Shown: in pieces, positions 36,771 through 47,340 of the stretch
Position numbering within the stretch: position 1 is the stretch's first letter
How the letters are laid out: each line of letters begins with the position of its first letter
Source: Truepera sp. bin119
GTDB taxonomy: Bacteria > Deinococcota > Deinococci > Deinococcales > Trueperaceae
Length of the DNA: 64,000 nucleotides
Direction: 5' to 3'
Assembly: GCA_002239005.1 (NCBI GenBank)
Contig: MPNL01000001.1
Span: 124,001 to 188,000 of the forward strand
Translations under genes and position numbers: made by a program
Notes under the pieces: model-generated
Databases searched by the model: none
What the model was told of the DNA's origin: nothing
The model's input: the letters and a program-made list of their open reading frames with translations, nothing else

Positions 36771-37946
36771 TCACGTCCGCTCCTTCCCCGCTGCCGGGGC
36801 AGTCATCACCGCCTCGAGAAATGATGACAGAATCGCCTCGCACTCGTGCAGGGCCGAAAGTTCGACATACTCGTCGAAGGCGTGGGCCACCTCATAACTG
36901 CCAGGGCCGAAGATAACCATATCCCCTCGGGCCCGTTCCAACAGGTGCTTGGCGTCACTCCCCGGCAGGTAGCCGATCGGATCGGCATCCGCGTACGCAC
37001 TCACAGCGATCTGGAACGCCTGCCCGAACTCGGTCGACAGCTCCGAGTCGAACCAGCCTGAGAACAGGAAGTTGCCCACCTCGGCAGTCGCAGGAGCGAT
37101 CTGGACCGAGGCTACGACCTCCCCCAACTCACGTCGGACCGTCTCCGGATCCTCTCGCGGGATCACCCGCCGATCGAGCCGGACCGAACAGCTGTCGGGC
37201 ACCGCATTGGCGGTGCTGCCCCCCCAGATAGTGCCCACATTACAGGTGGGAGAACCGGCCAGCGGGTGGCTGCGCTGCCCTAGTCGCTGGTGATAGTCCT
37301 CCAAGGCGAGGATTACCCGCGACATGGCGACGATGGCATTAACGCCACGGTCGGGGTTGGTCGCGTGGACAGAGTGGCCGCGGGTAGTCACCGTAGCGCG
37401 CATTATCCCCTTGTGAGCCAGTGCGATCCGGTTGCCTGTCTGCTCCCCGACTATAACAAAATCCGCATCGGGCAGGTGACCCCCGTCGGCCAGCCAGCGG
37501 GTCCCCAACTGTCCCCCCGTCTCCTCCTCAGCCGCGGCCACCAGCACCAGCGTCCCACAGAGAGCGTCGGCGACTGCGGCCAGCTTTGCGAAGGCCGTCA
37601 TCATGGCGGCCAGTGGTGCCTTGTCGTCCACGCTTCCTTTACCATAGAGCCGGCCCTCGATCACGCTCGGCAAGAAGGGATCGGTCGACCAGCGCCGCTC
37701 CTCGTCGGCGGCCACTGGAACCGTGTCGGTGTGAGCGTGGAGTATGATCACCGGCGCCTCGCCACTGCCCAGGGTCGCCACCACGCTGGAGGCCTCGCTC
37801 TTCTGTGGCGGCTGCAGGGTCTCGACCTCCGCACCGGTTGCGGCAAGCCGCTCGGCGACGAACTCGGCGATCGCCCGGCAGTCGCCTGGCGGATTCGGCG
37901 AGGGGATCCCCACTAGCTCAGCGAGGAGGTGCTCAAGGTCGCTCAC
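36771..37946 (-). CDS. M20-family metallopeptidase (ArgE/DapE/CPG2-like)
   Basis: Zinc-dependent deacylase or dipeptidase, 391 residues, cytoplasmic. Motifs: VIILHAHTDTVPV (metal His and catalytic Asp), GKGSVDDKAPLA (bridging Asp), LVAAAEEETGGQLG (catalytic Glu pair), dimerisation segment RGHSVHATNPDRGVNAI, and YEVAHAFDEYVEL (final His). Start GTG 37946. Between the VOC and aspartoacylase-like genes, it probably removes an N-acyl or N-carbamoyl group from an amino acid set free by the ring-opening enzyme. Confidence 0.93.
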   Translation of the reverse strand: MSDLEHLLAELVGIPSPNPPGDCRAIAEFVAERLAATGAEVETLQPPQKSEASSVVATLGSGEAPVIILHAHTDTVPVAADEERRWSTDPFLPSVIEGRLYGKGSVDDKAPLAAMMTAFAKLAAVADALCGTLVLVAAAEEETGGQLGTRWLADGGHLPDADFVIVGEQTGNRIALAHKGIMRATVTTRGHSVHATNPDRGVNAIVAMSRVILALEDYHQRLGQRSHPLAGSPTCNVGTIWGGSTANAVPDSCSVRLDRRVIPREDPETVRRELGEVVASVQIAPATAEVGNFLFSGWFDSELSTEFGQAFQIAVSAYADADPIGYLPGSDAKHLLERARGDMVIFGPGSYEVAHAFDEYVELSALHECEAILSSFLEAVMTAPAAGKERT

Positions 37947-37963
37947 CCGTGCGAACCCATCAG

Positions 37964-38503
37964 CTAGAGGTCGAGGGGACCCTCGCGGTACTCTTCGGGA
38001 ACCTCCTCAGGCCTGTAGACCTGCATGAACTCGACACCCGGTCCCGGAACCCCATCGTCTTCTAGGAAGGCGACCCAGCCTTCGGGATGCTCGTAGCTGC
38101 CCACGATCCCGCAGTTGTGACACACGGTATTCTCGTCGACCTCAGCCTCCCAGCGAGCGACCTCTTCCGGATCGTTGGAGATCCGGCAACTCTGCTCGCG
38201 CATCTGTGCCCCCTCCGCCACGGCCTGCTGGATCGTCGCCTTGAGGTCGTCGACCGTGTAGCAGATATGATGGATGCTCTCACCGAACTCAGCAACATGC
38301 TTCGCGTAGCGCCCATCGGGGTCGAGCGACTGGATCAGCTGATACTGGACATCCCCGATCATGAAGGTCGCGGTGCGCTGGCGGGTAACCTGCGACTCCT
38401 TGACCACCGCATCGGCGCCAGCGCCTAAGCGTTTGCGGTAGCGCCCGAGCGCTTCATCGGCGTCCGCCACCGCAACAGCGATGTGCTTGACTCCTGTAAC
38501 CAT
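37964..38503 (-). CDS. VOC-superfamily protein (glyoxalase/methylmalonyl-CoA epimerase-like)
   Basis: Vicinal-oxygen-chelate fold of 179 residues. KHIAVAVADADEALGRYRKRLG gives the first metal His; ESIHHICYTVDDLKATIQQA gives the central His pair; VEFMQVY carries the final Glu. The spacing is that of methylmalonyl-CoA epimerase, with an insertion of about 40 residues (including CHNCG) before the last strand. Likely an epimerase, lyase or dioxygenase for a pathway intermediate. Confidence 0.85.
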   Translation of the reverse strand: MVTGVKHIAVAVADADEALGRYRKRLGAGADAVVKESQVTRQRTATFMIGDVQYQLIQSLDPDGRYAKHVAEFGESIHHICYTVDDLKATIQQAVAEGAQMREQSCRISNDPEEVARWEAEVDENTVCHNCGIVGSYEHPEGWVAFLEDDGVPGPGVEFMQVYRPEEVPEEYREGPLDL

Positions 38504-38588
38504 ACCTCCACTCTCCTCCTCGGTGACTCATTGAGCGTACACGAAGTCGGCCCCCTCTTCACCCGACCTGCGACGCATCCCCCTCCGA

Positions 38589-39482
38589 TCAGTCCCCTCT
38601 TCCCTTGGACACCCTGGGGTCGAGCACCTCGCTCAGGCGATCCCCCAGGAGATTGACCGACATCACGGACAGAAATAGCGCGAGTCCGGGGAAAATCATG
38701 GTCCAGGATGCGAAGCGCATGTAGTCGCGGCTCTTATTCAGCATCGCCCCCCACTCCGGCGTAGGTGGCTGCGCCCCCAACCCGAGGAAACTAAGCGAGG
38801 CCGTCGAGATGATAGCCCCCGCCAGATTGAGCGTCGCCAGAACCGTGATGGTGGGGAGCACACTCGGCAGCAGGTGTCTCAAGACGACCCGGAGGCTGCC
38901 GGCTCCGAGAGCCTGCGACGCCTCCACGAAGGGCCGGTTCTTGATCGCCAGCGTCGACCCCCGAACAACCCGGGCGAAGCGGGGAATCCCGGCGATACCC
39001 ACAGCGACCACCACATTAGGGAGACCCACCCCGAGCACCGCCACGATCAGGATCGCCAGGACGATCGGCGGGAAGCCGAGCATCACATCTATGATCATGA
39101 CGCCGACATGGTCGATCCGCCCACCGAAATGGGCGATGAAGAGTCCAAAGAGGCTGCCCACGATCATGGAGAAGAGCACCGTCGCAATGCCGACCGAAAG
39201 CGAGAAACGCCCACCGTAGAGCACCCGCGAGAACACATCCCGGCCGAACAGGTCGGTGCCGAACCAGTGGGTGGCGCTCGGAGGGGAGAGGCGAGGACCG
39301 ACGAACTGCTCCTTCCAGTCGTAAGGGGCCACCCAGGGAGCGACCACGGCGCCGACGACCAATGTCAACAGGATCAGGGCGCCGATGAAGGCACCGGGAT
39401 TCATTACCAACTGACGCCATACCCTTCGTGCCCTGCTGCGGCCTTCGCGGCCGCCCTCGCGGGCAGGGGCGTTCGAGATCAC
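38589..39482 (-). CDS. Peptide ABC transporter permease (DppC type)
   Basis: Inner-membrane permease, 297 residues. Cytoplasmic N-terminus, then a first span (AFIGALILLTLVVGAVVA), FGTDLFGRDVFSRVLYGGR, the ATPase-contact loop EASQALGAGSLRVVLRHLLP and TASLSFLGLGAQPPTPEWGAM, all typical of DppC. GTG 39482 overlaps the dppB stop (GTGA). No ATPase gene follows; the only ATPase pair nearby is on the other side of the regulator. Confidence 0.94.
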   Translation of the reverse strand: MISNAPAREGGREGRSRARRVWRQLVMNPGAFIGALILLTLVVGAVVAPWVAPYDWKEQFVGPRLSPPSATHWFGTDLFGRDVFSRVLYGGRFSLSVGIATVLFSMIVGSLFGLFIAHFGGRIDHVGVMIIDVMLGFPPIVLAILIVAVLGVGLPNVVVAVGIAGIPRFARVVRGSTLAIKNRPFVEASQALGAGSLRVVLRHLLPSVLPTITVLATLNLAGAIISTASLSFLGLGAQPPTPEWGAMLNKSRDYMRFASWTMIFPGLALFLSVMSVNLLGDRLSEVLDPRVSKGRGD

Positions 39483-40408
39483 CCCGACCTCGCATCGCGG
39501 ATCCGCGGGTCGATGACTCCGTAGAGCAGATCGACGATGAGATTGAAGACGATATAGGCGCTGGTGGTGTAGATGACTAGCGCCTGAACCATCGGAACAT
39601 CCTTGTTGAGGACCGACGTCACCAGCAGCTGGCCGAGGCCGGGCCGGGCGAACACCGTCTCGGTGATGACCGCTCCGCCGATCAGCAGTGCAAACTGCAC
39701 CCCCAGCAGTGTCACAGGTGGGATCATGGCGTTCCGCAGGGCATGTTTGAAGACCACGCGCAGATGGTTGAGACCCTTGGCCTTACCGGTACGGATATAA
39801 TCCTCGGTCATGACCTCGAGGATGGTCGAGCGGATGAGCCGCGCCAGGTTCCCTACCAGGAAGAATCCGACCGAGATCGACGGCAGCACCAAAGCCGGCA
39901 GACCCTCGCCCACAATGGGGAACAGATCGAGCTTGAGCCCGAAGAAGAAGATGAGTAGCATCGCAGTCCAGAAGCTGGGCATGGAGATGCCCGCCAAGGC
40001 GAACATCATCGACCCAGTGTCAGCCCAGGAGTTGGGTCGGGTGCCGGACAGCACCCCCAAGGAGACACCGAATACGAGACCGACCAGCAGACCTCCGGCT
40101 GCCAACTCCAGGGTCGGTCGGAGTTGGGCCCCGACCTCCCGAATGACCGGCTGCCGGGTGCGGTAGGAGTCGCCGAGGTCGCCTCGGACAACGCGCCACA
40201 GGAAATTCACGTAGCGGCTAAGGATCGGCTTGTCGAGACCGAGGTTGCGACGGACGTTCTCCCTGACCTCTTGTGAGGCGGGGCGACCCGCCAGCATCAG
40301 ATTGACGGGGTCGCCCGGAATAATCTGCAAGACGGCGAAGATAAGGGTCCAAGATATGAACAGTACCGGGACGATACCGGCAAGACGTCTGAGGAAATAG
40401 CTGGTCAT
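39479..40408 (-). CDS. Peptide ABC transporter permease (DppB type)
   Basis: Inner-membrane permease, 309 residues. FLRRLAGIVPVLFISWTLIF (first span), IIPGDPV, the ATPase-contact loop IRTGKAKGLNHLRVVFKHAL RNAMIP and the terminal DLLYGVIDPRIRD are family hallmarks. It follows the binding protein after a hairpin and is translationally coupled to dppC. Confidence 0.95.
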   Translation of the reverse strand: MTSYFLRRLAGIVPVLFISWTLIFAVLQIIPGDPVNLMLAGRPASQEVRENVRRNLGLDKPILSRYVNFLWRVVRGDLGDSYRTRQPVIREVGAQLRPTLELAAGGLLVGLVFGVSLGVLSGTRPNSWADTGSMMFALAGISMPSFWTAMLLIFFFGLKLDLFPIVGEGLPALVLPSISVGFFLVGNLARLIRSTILEVMTEDYIRTGKAKGLNHLRVVFKHALRNAMIPPVTLLGVQFALLIGGAVITETVFARPGLGQLLVTSVLNKDVPMVQALVIYTTSAYIVFNLIVDLLYGVIDPRIRDARSG

Positions 40409-40487
40409 CTGAGATTCCTCACGGAGCTACGCAGGGGCCCGTGACATCCGCTCCCGAAAGGGGTCGGGAGAGCCCGTTGGATGAGGC

Positions 40488-40519
40488 ATGGGTATCCCCC
40501 CGACCGGGGGGATACCCAT
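40488..40519 (-). terminator. Perfect 14-bp hairpin after the binding-protein gene
   Basis: 40488-40501 and 40506-40519 are exact inverted repeats with six G/C pairs next to a 4-nt GACC loop. It stands 16 nt past the binding-protein stop and about 80 nt before dppB. There is no clear T-run; a 3'-end stabiliser or partial terminator is likely. Confidence 0.65.
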
Positions 40520-40534
40520 AATCCACGTCGACGA

Positions 40535-42127
40535 TCAGTTGGCCCGTGTGACGTCGTAGAAACGGACCTGCCAGTTGCCGGGGGCGAAGCGGAATCCGCT
40601 GAAGTCGCTGCTGAAAGCCACCATCTGTAGCTGATCGTGCAGCGCGAAGAAGGTGGCACCGTCCATAATCATCTGCTGGATCTGCTGGTAGAGCGCAGCC
40701 CGCTCGTCTGGAGAGGTGGCGGCCTCGGCATCTTCGAGGAGCTGGTCGAGCACCGGGTCGTCGATCCGCGACCAGTTGAACTTGAAGATGCCGGGTTCAG
40801 GGATGTTGCGGCTGTGGAACGGGATGATCAGCACGCCCGGATCGTTCGAGACCCAGCGGATCACCAGCACGTCGTAGTCGTTGGCAAAGATGAGCTCGTC
40901 CTGCCTGGCTTTGAGGACATTCTCAACCTGCACGTCGAAGCCGACCTTGGCGACCTCGGCCTGAACCGCGACCGCGGTGTCGGGCTCGAGAAGCGATGGG
41001 AAGAACAGGCTCAACTCCTCACCATCCTTCTCACGAACCCCGTCGCCGTCGCTGTCGGTCCAACCGGCCTGCTCGAGTAGCGCCATAGCCCGCTCGGGAT
41101 CATAGTTGTAGTACGACTCGACACCGTCCCAGTAGAGCGGGGTCGAGGCGCTGAGCGGACCGTAGGCCGGGGCGGCGAAGCCGAAGAACAGGTTCTCCGC
41201 CAACCGGGGACGATCCACTGCATGCATGAAGGCCTGCCTCACCAGGGGATCCATGAGCGGCCCGCGAGTGGTGTTGAACATGATGCTGAAGGGTAGCCCA
41301 GCGACATTGCCGACCATGGTCCCGAAGTCGGGGTCACTCTGGTAACTGAGCAGATCGAGCGGGGTCACGAGGTCGGCGATGTTGATCTCACCCGCCTCGA
41401 GCGCGGCCACCCGAGTGCTGGTGTCGGGAATGAAGCGCAGGACGACGCGCTCGACCTCGGACGGTCCCTGGTGATCGTAGAAGGCGGGGGCCCAGTTGTA
41501 ATCTTCGTTGCGCTCGAGGGTCACCCGCAGGCCAGCCTCCCAGGAGACGAATTTGAAGGGGCCGGTACCCACCGGATTGCGGGCGAAGCCGTCGTTGCCC
41601 AACTCCTGAACCGCAGTGGGGCTGACGATCGAGAGCTCGGTCTCACTAAAGGCGCTCAGGGCCGCAGCGTAGGGCCGCTCAAAGTTTACCCGAACCTCGA
41701 GATCGCCCAGGATCTCTGTTGAAGCGTAGGGGCCCAGGACATCGATGGCGCCCTGCGATCCGAGCTCCGGGTCCTGGATTGAGTCGAAGGTAAACTTCAC
41801 AGCCTCGGCGTTGAACGGTGTGCCATCGTGAAAGGTCACACCCTCGCGTAGCTGGAAGGTCCATGAGAGATCGTCGTCGGAGACCTCCCACGAGGTGGCC
41901 AGACCGGGATAGAAGTCCTGCCCGTCACGGTAGATGAGCGGATCGAAGATCTGGAGGATCATCTGCTCTTCGTGCCGCGACTGGGTCACCCTCGGATCGA
42001 GCGTCGAGTGGTCCGATCGGTCCTCACCCCAGACCACAGTGAGGCCGTCCTGGGCAAAACCTGTACTCAGGCCCACCAGGGGTAGGGCCAGCAGGACGGC
42101 TAGTAGGATGGATGCTTGTCTTTTCAC
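40535..42127 (-). CDS. Peptide ABC transporter substrate-binding protein (SBP_bac_5)
   Basis: Extracytoplasmic binding protein, 530 residues. I start at GTG 42127: a GGAGG site at 42136-42140 precedes it and a signal peptide follows (VKRQASILLAVLLALPLVG, ending GFAQ). Upstream codons in the same frame lack sense. The mature protein has DHSTLDPRVTQSR, ATSWEVSDDDLSWTFQLREG, FHDGTPFNAEAVKFTFD and NPVGTGPFKF, classic DppA/OppA segments. Encoded with dppB and dppC and controlled from the GntR region. The ligand is unknown; the enzymes nearby suggest amides or short peptides. Confidence 0.95.
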   Translation of the reverse strand: MKRQASILLAVLLALPLVGLSTGFAQDGLTVVWGEDRSDHSTLDPRVTQSRHEEQMILQIFDPLIYRDGQDFYPGLATSWEVSDDDLSWTFQLREGVTFHDGTPFNAEAVKFTFDSIQDPELGSQGAIDVLGPYASTEILGDLEVRVNFERPYAAALSAFSETELSIVSPTAVQELGNDGFARNPVGTGPFKFVSWEAGLRVTLERNEDYNWAPAFYDHQGPSEVERVVLRFIPDTSTRVAALEAGEINIADLVTPLDLLSYQSDPDFGTMVGNVAGLPFSIMFNTTRGPLMDPLVRQAFMHAVDRPRLAENLFFGFAAPAYGPLSASTPLYWDGVESYYNYDPERAMALLEQAGWTDSDGDGVREKDGEELSLFFPSLLEPDTAVAVQAEVAKVGFDVQVENVLKARQDELIFANDYDVLVIRWVSNDPGVLIIPFHSRNIPEPGIFKFNWSRIDDPVLDQLLEDAEAATSPDERAALYQQIQQMIMDGATFFALHDQLQMVAFSSDFSGFRFAPGNWQVRFYDVTRAN

Positions 42128-42179
42128 AACTCTAACCTCCTCGAAAATCACCGAACACCATAAATACCAGAATTTCCGC

Positions 42180-43433
42180 TCAGGAAACCTCCTTTCCATC
42201 CTTAAAAACGCGCAGCCGTGAGGGATCCTGCAAGAGGGTGATGTCAGCACTCGGGTCGCCGCAGACCAGAACCAGGTCGGCAAGCTTGCCCGCTTGAAGG
42301 GTCCCGGCCTCGTCGAGGCCCAGGAGTTCCGCACCGGTGCGGGTCGCCGCTGTGATCGCCTCCAAGGGCGTCAATCCACCACGCACCAGCAGTTCGATCT
42401 CGACGGCGTTCATTACCCCGTGCGGAAGCATGAAGCCTGCATCGGTCCCGACAGCGATCTTCACTCCAGCCCGGTGGGCGTTCACAAGACTCTCCCACTT
42501 CGCCTCGCGAGACAGGTTCAGCCAGCGCCAAGAGGCGTCAGAGGCCCCCATCTCCTCCTGGGTGAAGTCGAAGTTCCGTTCGTTAACCAGCAATGTGGGT
42601 ACGTAGAAGGTGCCCCGCTCCGCCATCAGCGCGGCTGTCTCCTCATCGATCCAGTGTCCGTGCTCGACGGTGTTGAGGCCTGCCCGGACCGCAGTGGCGA
42701 TGGCGGGCCCACCCGAGGTGTGGGCAGCGACGGGGCGCTCGAGCCGATGGGCCTCGTCGCAGGCCGCCTCGATCTCCTCGTCGGTCATCTCTTGCCGGTA
42801 GGGCCGCTCCGGGTCCTTAATCGAGCTGACGCACACGTTGATCTTAATGAGATCGGCTCCACGTTTAACCTGTTCCCGAACACCCTTACGGAAGGCGTTG
42901 GGACCGTCACACACGGCGTTCATTCCGTTCAGAGAGACATGGTCGCCGAACCCCGGCTGATCCATGTGGCCACCGCTAGCCGAGAGGCCTAACCCGCACG
43001 CGCGGATGCGAGGGCCGGGAACGTGACCCGCGTCGATGGCGTCACGCAGGTCGATAACGACCCCACCAGGAGCGTTGAGGTCGCGCACCGCGGTGAAGCC
43101 GGCCCGCAGCGTGTCACGGGCGTAGCCAGCAGCCCGCAGCGCCATCGCCGGGTAGGACATGTCGGTCCCCTCGGCGCGGAAGGCCCGCTTGTGGGGAATA
43201 CCGCTGTAGGCCAGGTGGACGTGGACATCCACCAAGCCAGGCATGAGTGTGTATCCCGGCGCCTCGATGATCTCAGCGCCCTCGGGAACGACCACGTCGG
43301 TGCGCGACCCGACCGAGGCGATCCGCCCACCAGTGACTACCAGGGCGGCGTCGCGCAGCGGCGGGCCGCCGTTGCCGTCGATTAACCCGTCGACCCGGAA
43401 CGCAAGTACGCGACCCTCGTCACTCAACCGCAC
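42180..43433 (-). CDS. Amidohydrolase (imidazolonepropionase/prolidase-like)
   Basis: Metal-dependent hydrolase, 417 residues. MPGLVDVHVHLAYSG gives HxH; the carboxylated-Lys region is GADLIKINVCVSS; AAHTSGG and VEHGHWID give later His ligands; VGTDAGFMLP gives the metal Asp; ends with AGKLADLVLVCGDP. This is the layout of the Xaa-Pro dipeptidase/imidazolonepropionase subgroup. Start GTG 43433, one base after the SDR stop. Confidence 0.92.
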   Translation of the reverse strand: MRLSDEGRVLAFRVDGLIDGNGGPPLRDAALVVTGGRIASVGSRTDVVVPEGAEIIEAPGYTLMPGLVDVHVHLAYSGIPHKRAFRAEGTDMSYPAMALRAAGYARDTLRAGFTAVRDLNAPGGVVIDLRDAIDAGHVPGPRIRACGLGLSASGGHMDQPGFGDHVSLNGMNAVCDGPNAFRKGVREQVKRGADLIKINVCVSSIKDPERPYRQEMTDEEIEAACDEAHRLERPVAAHTSGGPAIATAVRAGLNTVEHGHWIDEETAALMAERGTFYVPTLLVNERNFDFTQEEMGASDASWRWLNLSREAKWESLVNAHRAGVKIAVGTDAGFMLPHGVMNAVEIELLVRGGLTPLEAITAATRTGAELLGLDEAGTLQAGKLADLVLVCGDPSADITLLQDPSRLRVFKDGKEVS

Positions 43434-43434
43434 C

Positions 43435-44202
43435 TCACAGCCACCCTTCCGCCCGCAGCCTCTCGGAGAGCTCCCAGGCCTGAATGTAGCGGTCGTGAAC
43501 GCCCTCGGGCGTCTGCAAGGCCAAGTGCACGAAGGCCGGGGTGATCACAGCCGGGTCCTGCCACAGCTTTCGCTTCTCGGCGTCGTAGGTGATCTCGCTC
43601 ATCGAAGTGTGGACCAGGACACCCGGGGTGATCGTGTTAACGGAGATGCCAAAGGGTCCGAGTTCGGCCGCCAGCGCCCGGCTCATCCCTTCGATGCCGA
43701 ACTTCGAGGCGCAGTAGGCGACCTCGGTGGCGAAGCCGAGCACACCCGCCCGGCTCGAAACGTTGATGATAGCCCCGCGGCCGGCCGCCTTCATGGCGGG
43801 CACGACCTCCCGGCAGAGCATGAATGGGCCGCGCAGATTGACACCGAGGACCCGGTCCCAGTCCTCAACAGAGGTCTCCTCAACAGGCCTCTCGATAATG
43901 ATGCCGGCGATATTCGCCAGCACGTCGATGCAGCCCTGCTCCTCGAGAACGCGCCCGACGAGCACCGCAACCTGCCGCCCGTCGGCCACATCCGTCGGTA
44001 CCGCGTGAGCTGCGAAACCCTCCGCCCGAAGGGCATCCACCTCGCGAGTCAGCTCGTCGGTGACTAGGTCAGCTCCGTAGACAACCGCTCCCTCACGGGC
44101 GTAACGGCGCGCTACCGCCCGACCGATACCGCGGGCAGCCCCGGTGACGATCGCCACCCGGCCCGCTAGCAGAGGGACCCCGCCACTGCCGCTATCAGCC
44201 AC
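43435..44202 (-). CDS. Short-chain dehydrogenase/reductase (FabG-like)
   Basis: Classical SDR, 255 residues: VTGAARGIGRAVARRYA, LANIAGI, IINVSSRAGV, YCASKFGIEGMSRALA (YxxxK) and SVNTITPGV. It would oxidise or reduce a hydroxyl group of a pathway intermediate. Its start overlaps the gntR stop by eight bases, so it is the first enzyme gene after the regulator. Confidence 0.93.
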   Translation of the reverse strand: MADSGSGGVPLLAGRVAIVTGAARGIGRAVARRYAREGAVVYGADLVTDELTREVDALRAEGFAAHAVPTDVADGRQVAVLVGRVLEEQGCIDVLANIAGIIIERPVEETSVEDWDRVLGVNLRGPFMLCREVVPAMKAAGRGAIINVSSRAGVLGFATEVAYCASKFGIEGMSRALAAELGPFGISVNTITPGVLVHTSMSEITYDAEKRKLWQDPAVITPAFVHLALQTPEGVHDRYIQAWELSERLRAEGWL

Positions 44203-44908
44203 TGCAGTCGCCTCCTGAATCCTCCAGATCCCAGTTCGGATTCACCACTTCCAACTGATTCAGATGGACGATAATATTCTCAACGTGCTCCCGGGCCGCC
44301 ACCTCAGCGAGGTCCGGGTCCCGCTCAACCAGCGACTCGAAGATCTTCTGGTGCTCGGCACGAACGACCTCGCGGGAACGTCCCTGCCCGCTAGCGCTCA
44401 GCTTCCGGATCGTGTTGCGACGATAGATGGCTGCGAGCTCGTGGGCGATCTGCGCGAAGCGGATCAGATGCCGGTTACCGGTGACCTGATAGATGATCTC
44501 GTGGAAGCTCATGTCGGCAACCCAGAGGGCATGGAGATCGTCCTCCAGGGGGGGCCGCTCCCAGACGCGAAGCTGATGCTCGAGCCGAGCCAACCCCTCG
44601 CCGGTAATCAACTCGGCTGCGAGACGGGTGGCCAAGCTGTCGAGTGCCAACCGGCAGCGATATAGGTCCACAACATCCATGATCGACTGCTTCGCGACGG
44701 CGAGCCTGCCCCCCTGTTCCTCGAGGAGTCCTCGCTCCTTGAGCACGATCAGCGCGCTGCTCACCGGCGTCCGACTTACTCCCAACTCCTCCGCGAGCTC
44801 CGCCTCCACCAGCACCTGTCCCGGTTTGTAGGTGCCGTTGATAATGTGCTCCCGGACAAACTCGCAAACCTGCTCGCTGAGCGTCGGACCACGAACGATA
44901 ACAGACAT
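44195..44908 (-). CDS. GntR-family transcriptional regulator (FCD subfamily)
   Basis: Probable local regulator. Residues about 8-75 form the winged helix: VCEFVREHIINGTYKPGQVL, then EELGVSRTPVSSALIVLKER. The C-terminal alpha-helical FCD ligand domain shows DMSFHEIIYQVTGNRHLIR with metal-type Asp/His residues, and a late AAREHVENI. 237 residues, normal length. Gene order (first in the minus-strand catabolic operon, divergent from dppD) strongly suggests control of both operons, usually repression relieved by a carboxylate. Confidence 0.93.
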   Translation of the reverse strand: MSVIVRGPTLSEQVCEFVREHIINGTYKPGQVLVEAELAEELGVSRTPVSSALIVLKERGLLEEQGGRLAVAKQSIMDVVDLYRCRLALDSLATRLAAELITGEGLARLEHQLRVWERPPLEDDLHALWVADMSFHEIIYQVTGNRHLIRFAQIAHELAAIYRRNTIRKLSASGQGRSREVVRAEHQKIFESLVERDPDLAEVAAREHVENIIVHLNQLEVVNPNWDLEDSGGDCSG

Positions 44909-45164
44909 ACTCCCCCAAGCGCCGATACCGAAGATGGCATATCCTAAAGAGGTTGTTGGGATGCTGAATGCGGAATGCCTTATTCCAACGCTACGAGAGT
45001 CGGACCGACACTGTCAAGGGCTTCAAGTCCGTCCCGATAAGGTGCGCCAGGGTGCAGCAGGCACCATTTGACGATGGGGCGCCCCGACGCCGTACAATGC
45101 ATATCACCACGATAGTCATCCCGATGCTCACGAGACGAACCCCTCACTCTGAAGCGACCGCTCC
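44909..45164. promoter_or_regulatory. Divergent promoter and probable operator region between gntR and dppD
   Basis: For the minus strand, TAGGAT at 44941-44946 with TTCAGC at 44963-44968 (spacer 16) could drive gntR. An inverted repeat GGAAT-GCCTT-ATTCC at 44972-44986 lies just upstream and is the best operator candidate. For the plus strand, TTGACG at 45068-45073 and TACAAT at 45093-45098 (spacer 19) could drive dppD. The assignment of operator is inference. Confidence 0.45.
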
Positions 45165-46170
45165 GTGGCTCTGACCTCCCTCGACGAGTCCGCCATCCTC
45201 CAGGTCAGGGACATCCAGATCAGGTTCAAGACCCAGGAGGGCACGGTCCACGCCGTCAACGGCATCAGCTTCGATCTCAACGAGGGCGAACTCCTCGGCG
45301 TGGTGGGCGAGAGCGGGTCGGGCAAGAGCGTCACCATGATGTCGCTGCTGAAGCTCCTGCCGATGCCCCCGGCCGAGATCGCCTCGGGTGAGGCCCTGTT
45401 CAACGGGCGCGACCTGATCCGCCTGAGCGATGAAGAACTGCGCCGGGTGCGCGGCCGAGAGATCGGCTTCATCTTCCAGGACCCGATGACCTCGCTCAAT
45501 CCCGTGCTGACCGTCGGCTACCAGTTGACCGAGCACCTGCGCCGGCACCTGGGGATGACCCGGTCCCAGGTCAGGTGCCGGGCTGCAGAGTTGCTGGCGC
45601 TGGTGGGCATTCCCCAGGCCGAGGCGCGGCTGGACGACTACCCCCACCAGTTCTCTGGGGGGATGCGCCAGCGCGTGATGATCGCCATCGCTCTGGCCTG
45701 CGACCCCAAAGTGCTTATCGCGGACGAACCCACCACCGCCCTGGATGTCACCATCCAGGCACAGATCCTAGAACTGATCAAACAGCTGCGCCAGGAGCTG
45801 GGCATGTCCATTATCTGGATCACCCACGACCTAGGTGTGGTGGCCGGCATGGCCAACCGGGTGATGGTGATGTACGGCGGTTTTGTAGTGGAGCGGGCCG
45901 GGGTGAGCGAACTCTACGGCAACCCGCAGCACCCCTACACTCGAGGCCTGCTCGAGTCCTTGCCGAGGCTCGACGAGGAGGGCGACGAGCACCTCCAGGG
46001 CATCGAGGGGCAACCGCCCAACCTGCTCAGCCAACCATCGTCCTGCCCATTCGCACCGCGCTGCCCCTACGCCTTCGAACGGTGCACCGAGGAAAACCCC
46101 CTGCTCGAGGAGGTCGGTGACGGCCACGAGGTCGCCTGCTGGTGGGACATCGACGGGGGAGTGCCGCGCC

Positions 46171-46181
<11 letters not shown>
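45165..46181 (+). CDS. dppD: Peptide ABC transporter ATP-binding protein (DppD)
   Basis: Cytoplasmic ATPase, 338 residues. Walker [10 protein letters not shown]-loop [11 protein letters not shown], signature [15 protein letters not shown], Walker [14 protein letters not shown]-loop WITHDLG, and the C-terminal oligopeptide motif [14 protein letters not shown], which may hold an iron-sulfur cluster in this family. Start GTG 45165 without a strong ribosome site. It overlaps dppF by 11 bases. It may also serve the permeases at 38589-40408. Confidence 0.96.
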
Positions 46182-47196
<1,015 letters not shown>

Positions 47197-47340
47197 CCCT
47201 TCGACTTTGGTGCCTACCGGCAACACCTTGGGTACTTTGTGTCCCACCGCACATAGATGTAGATTATTGATGATGACTCCCCTGAAACATAACCGGAGGA
47301 CTAGACACCACAAAGCCATCACCGAGCATCTAAGGAGGTG

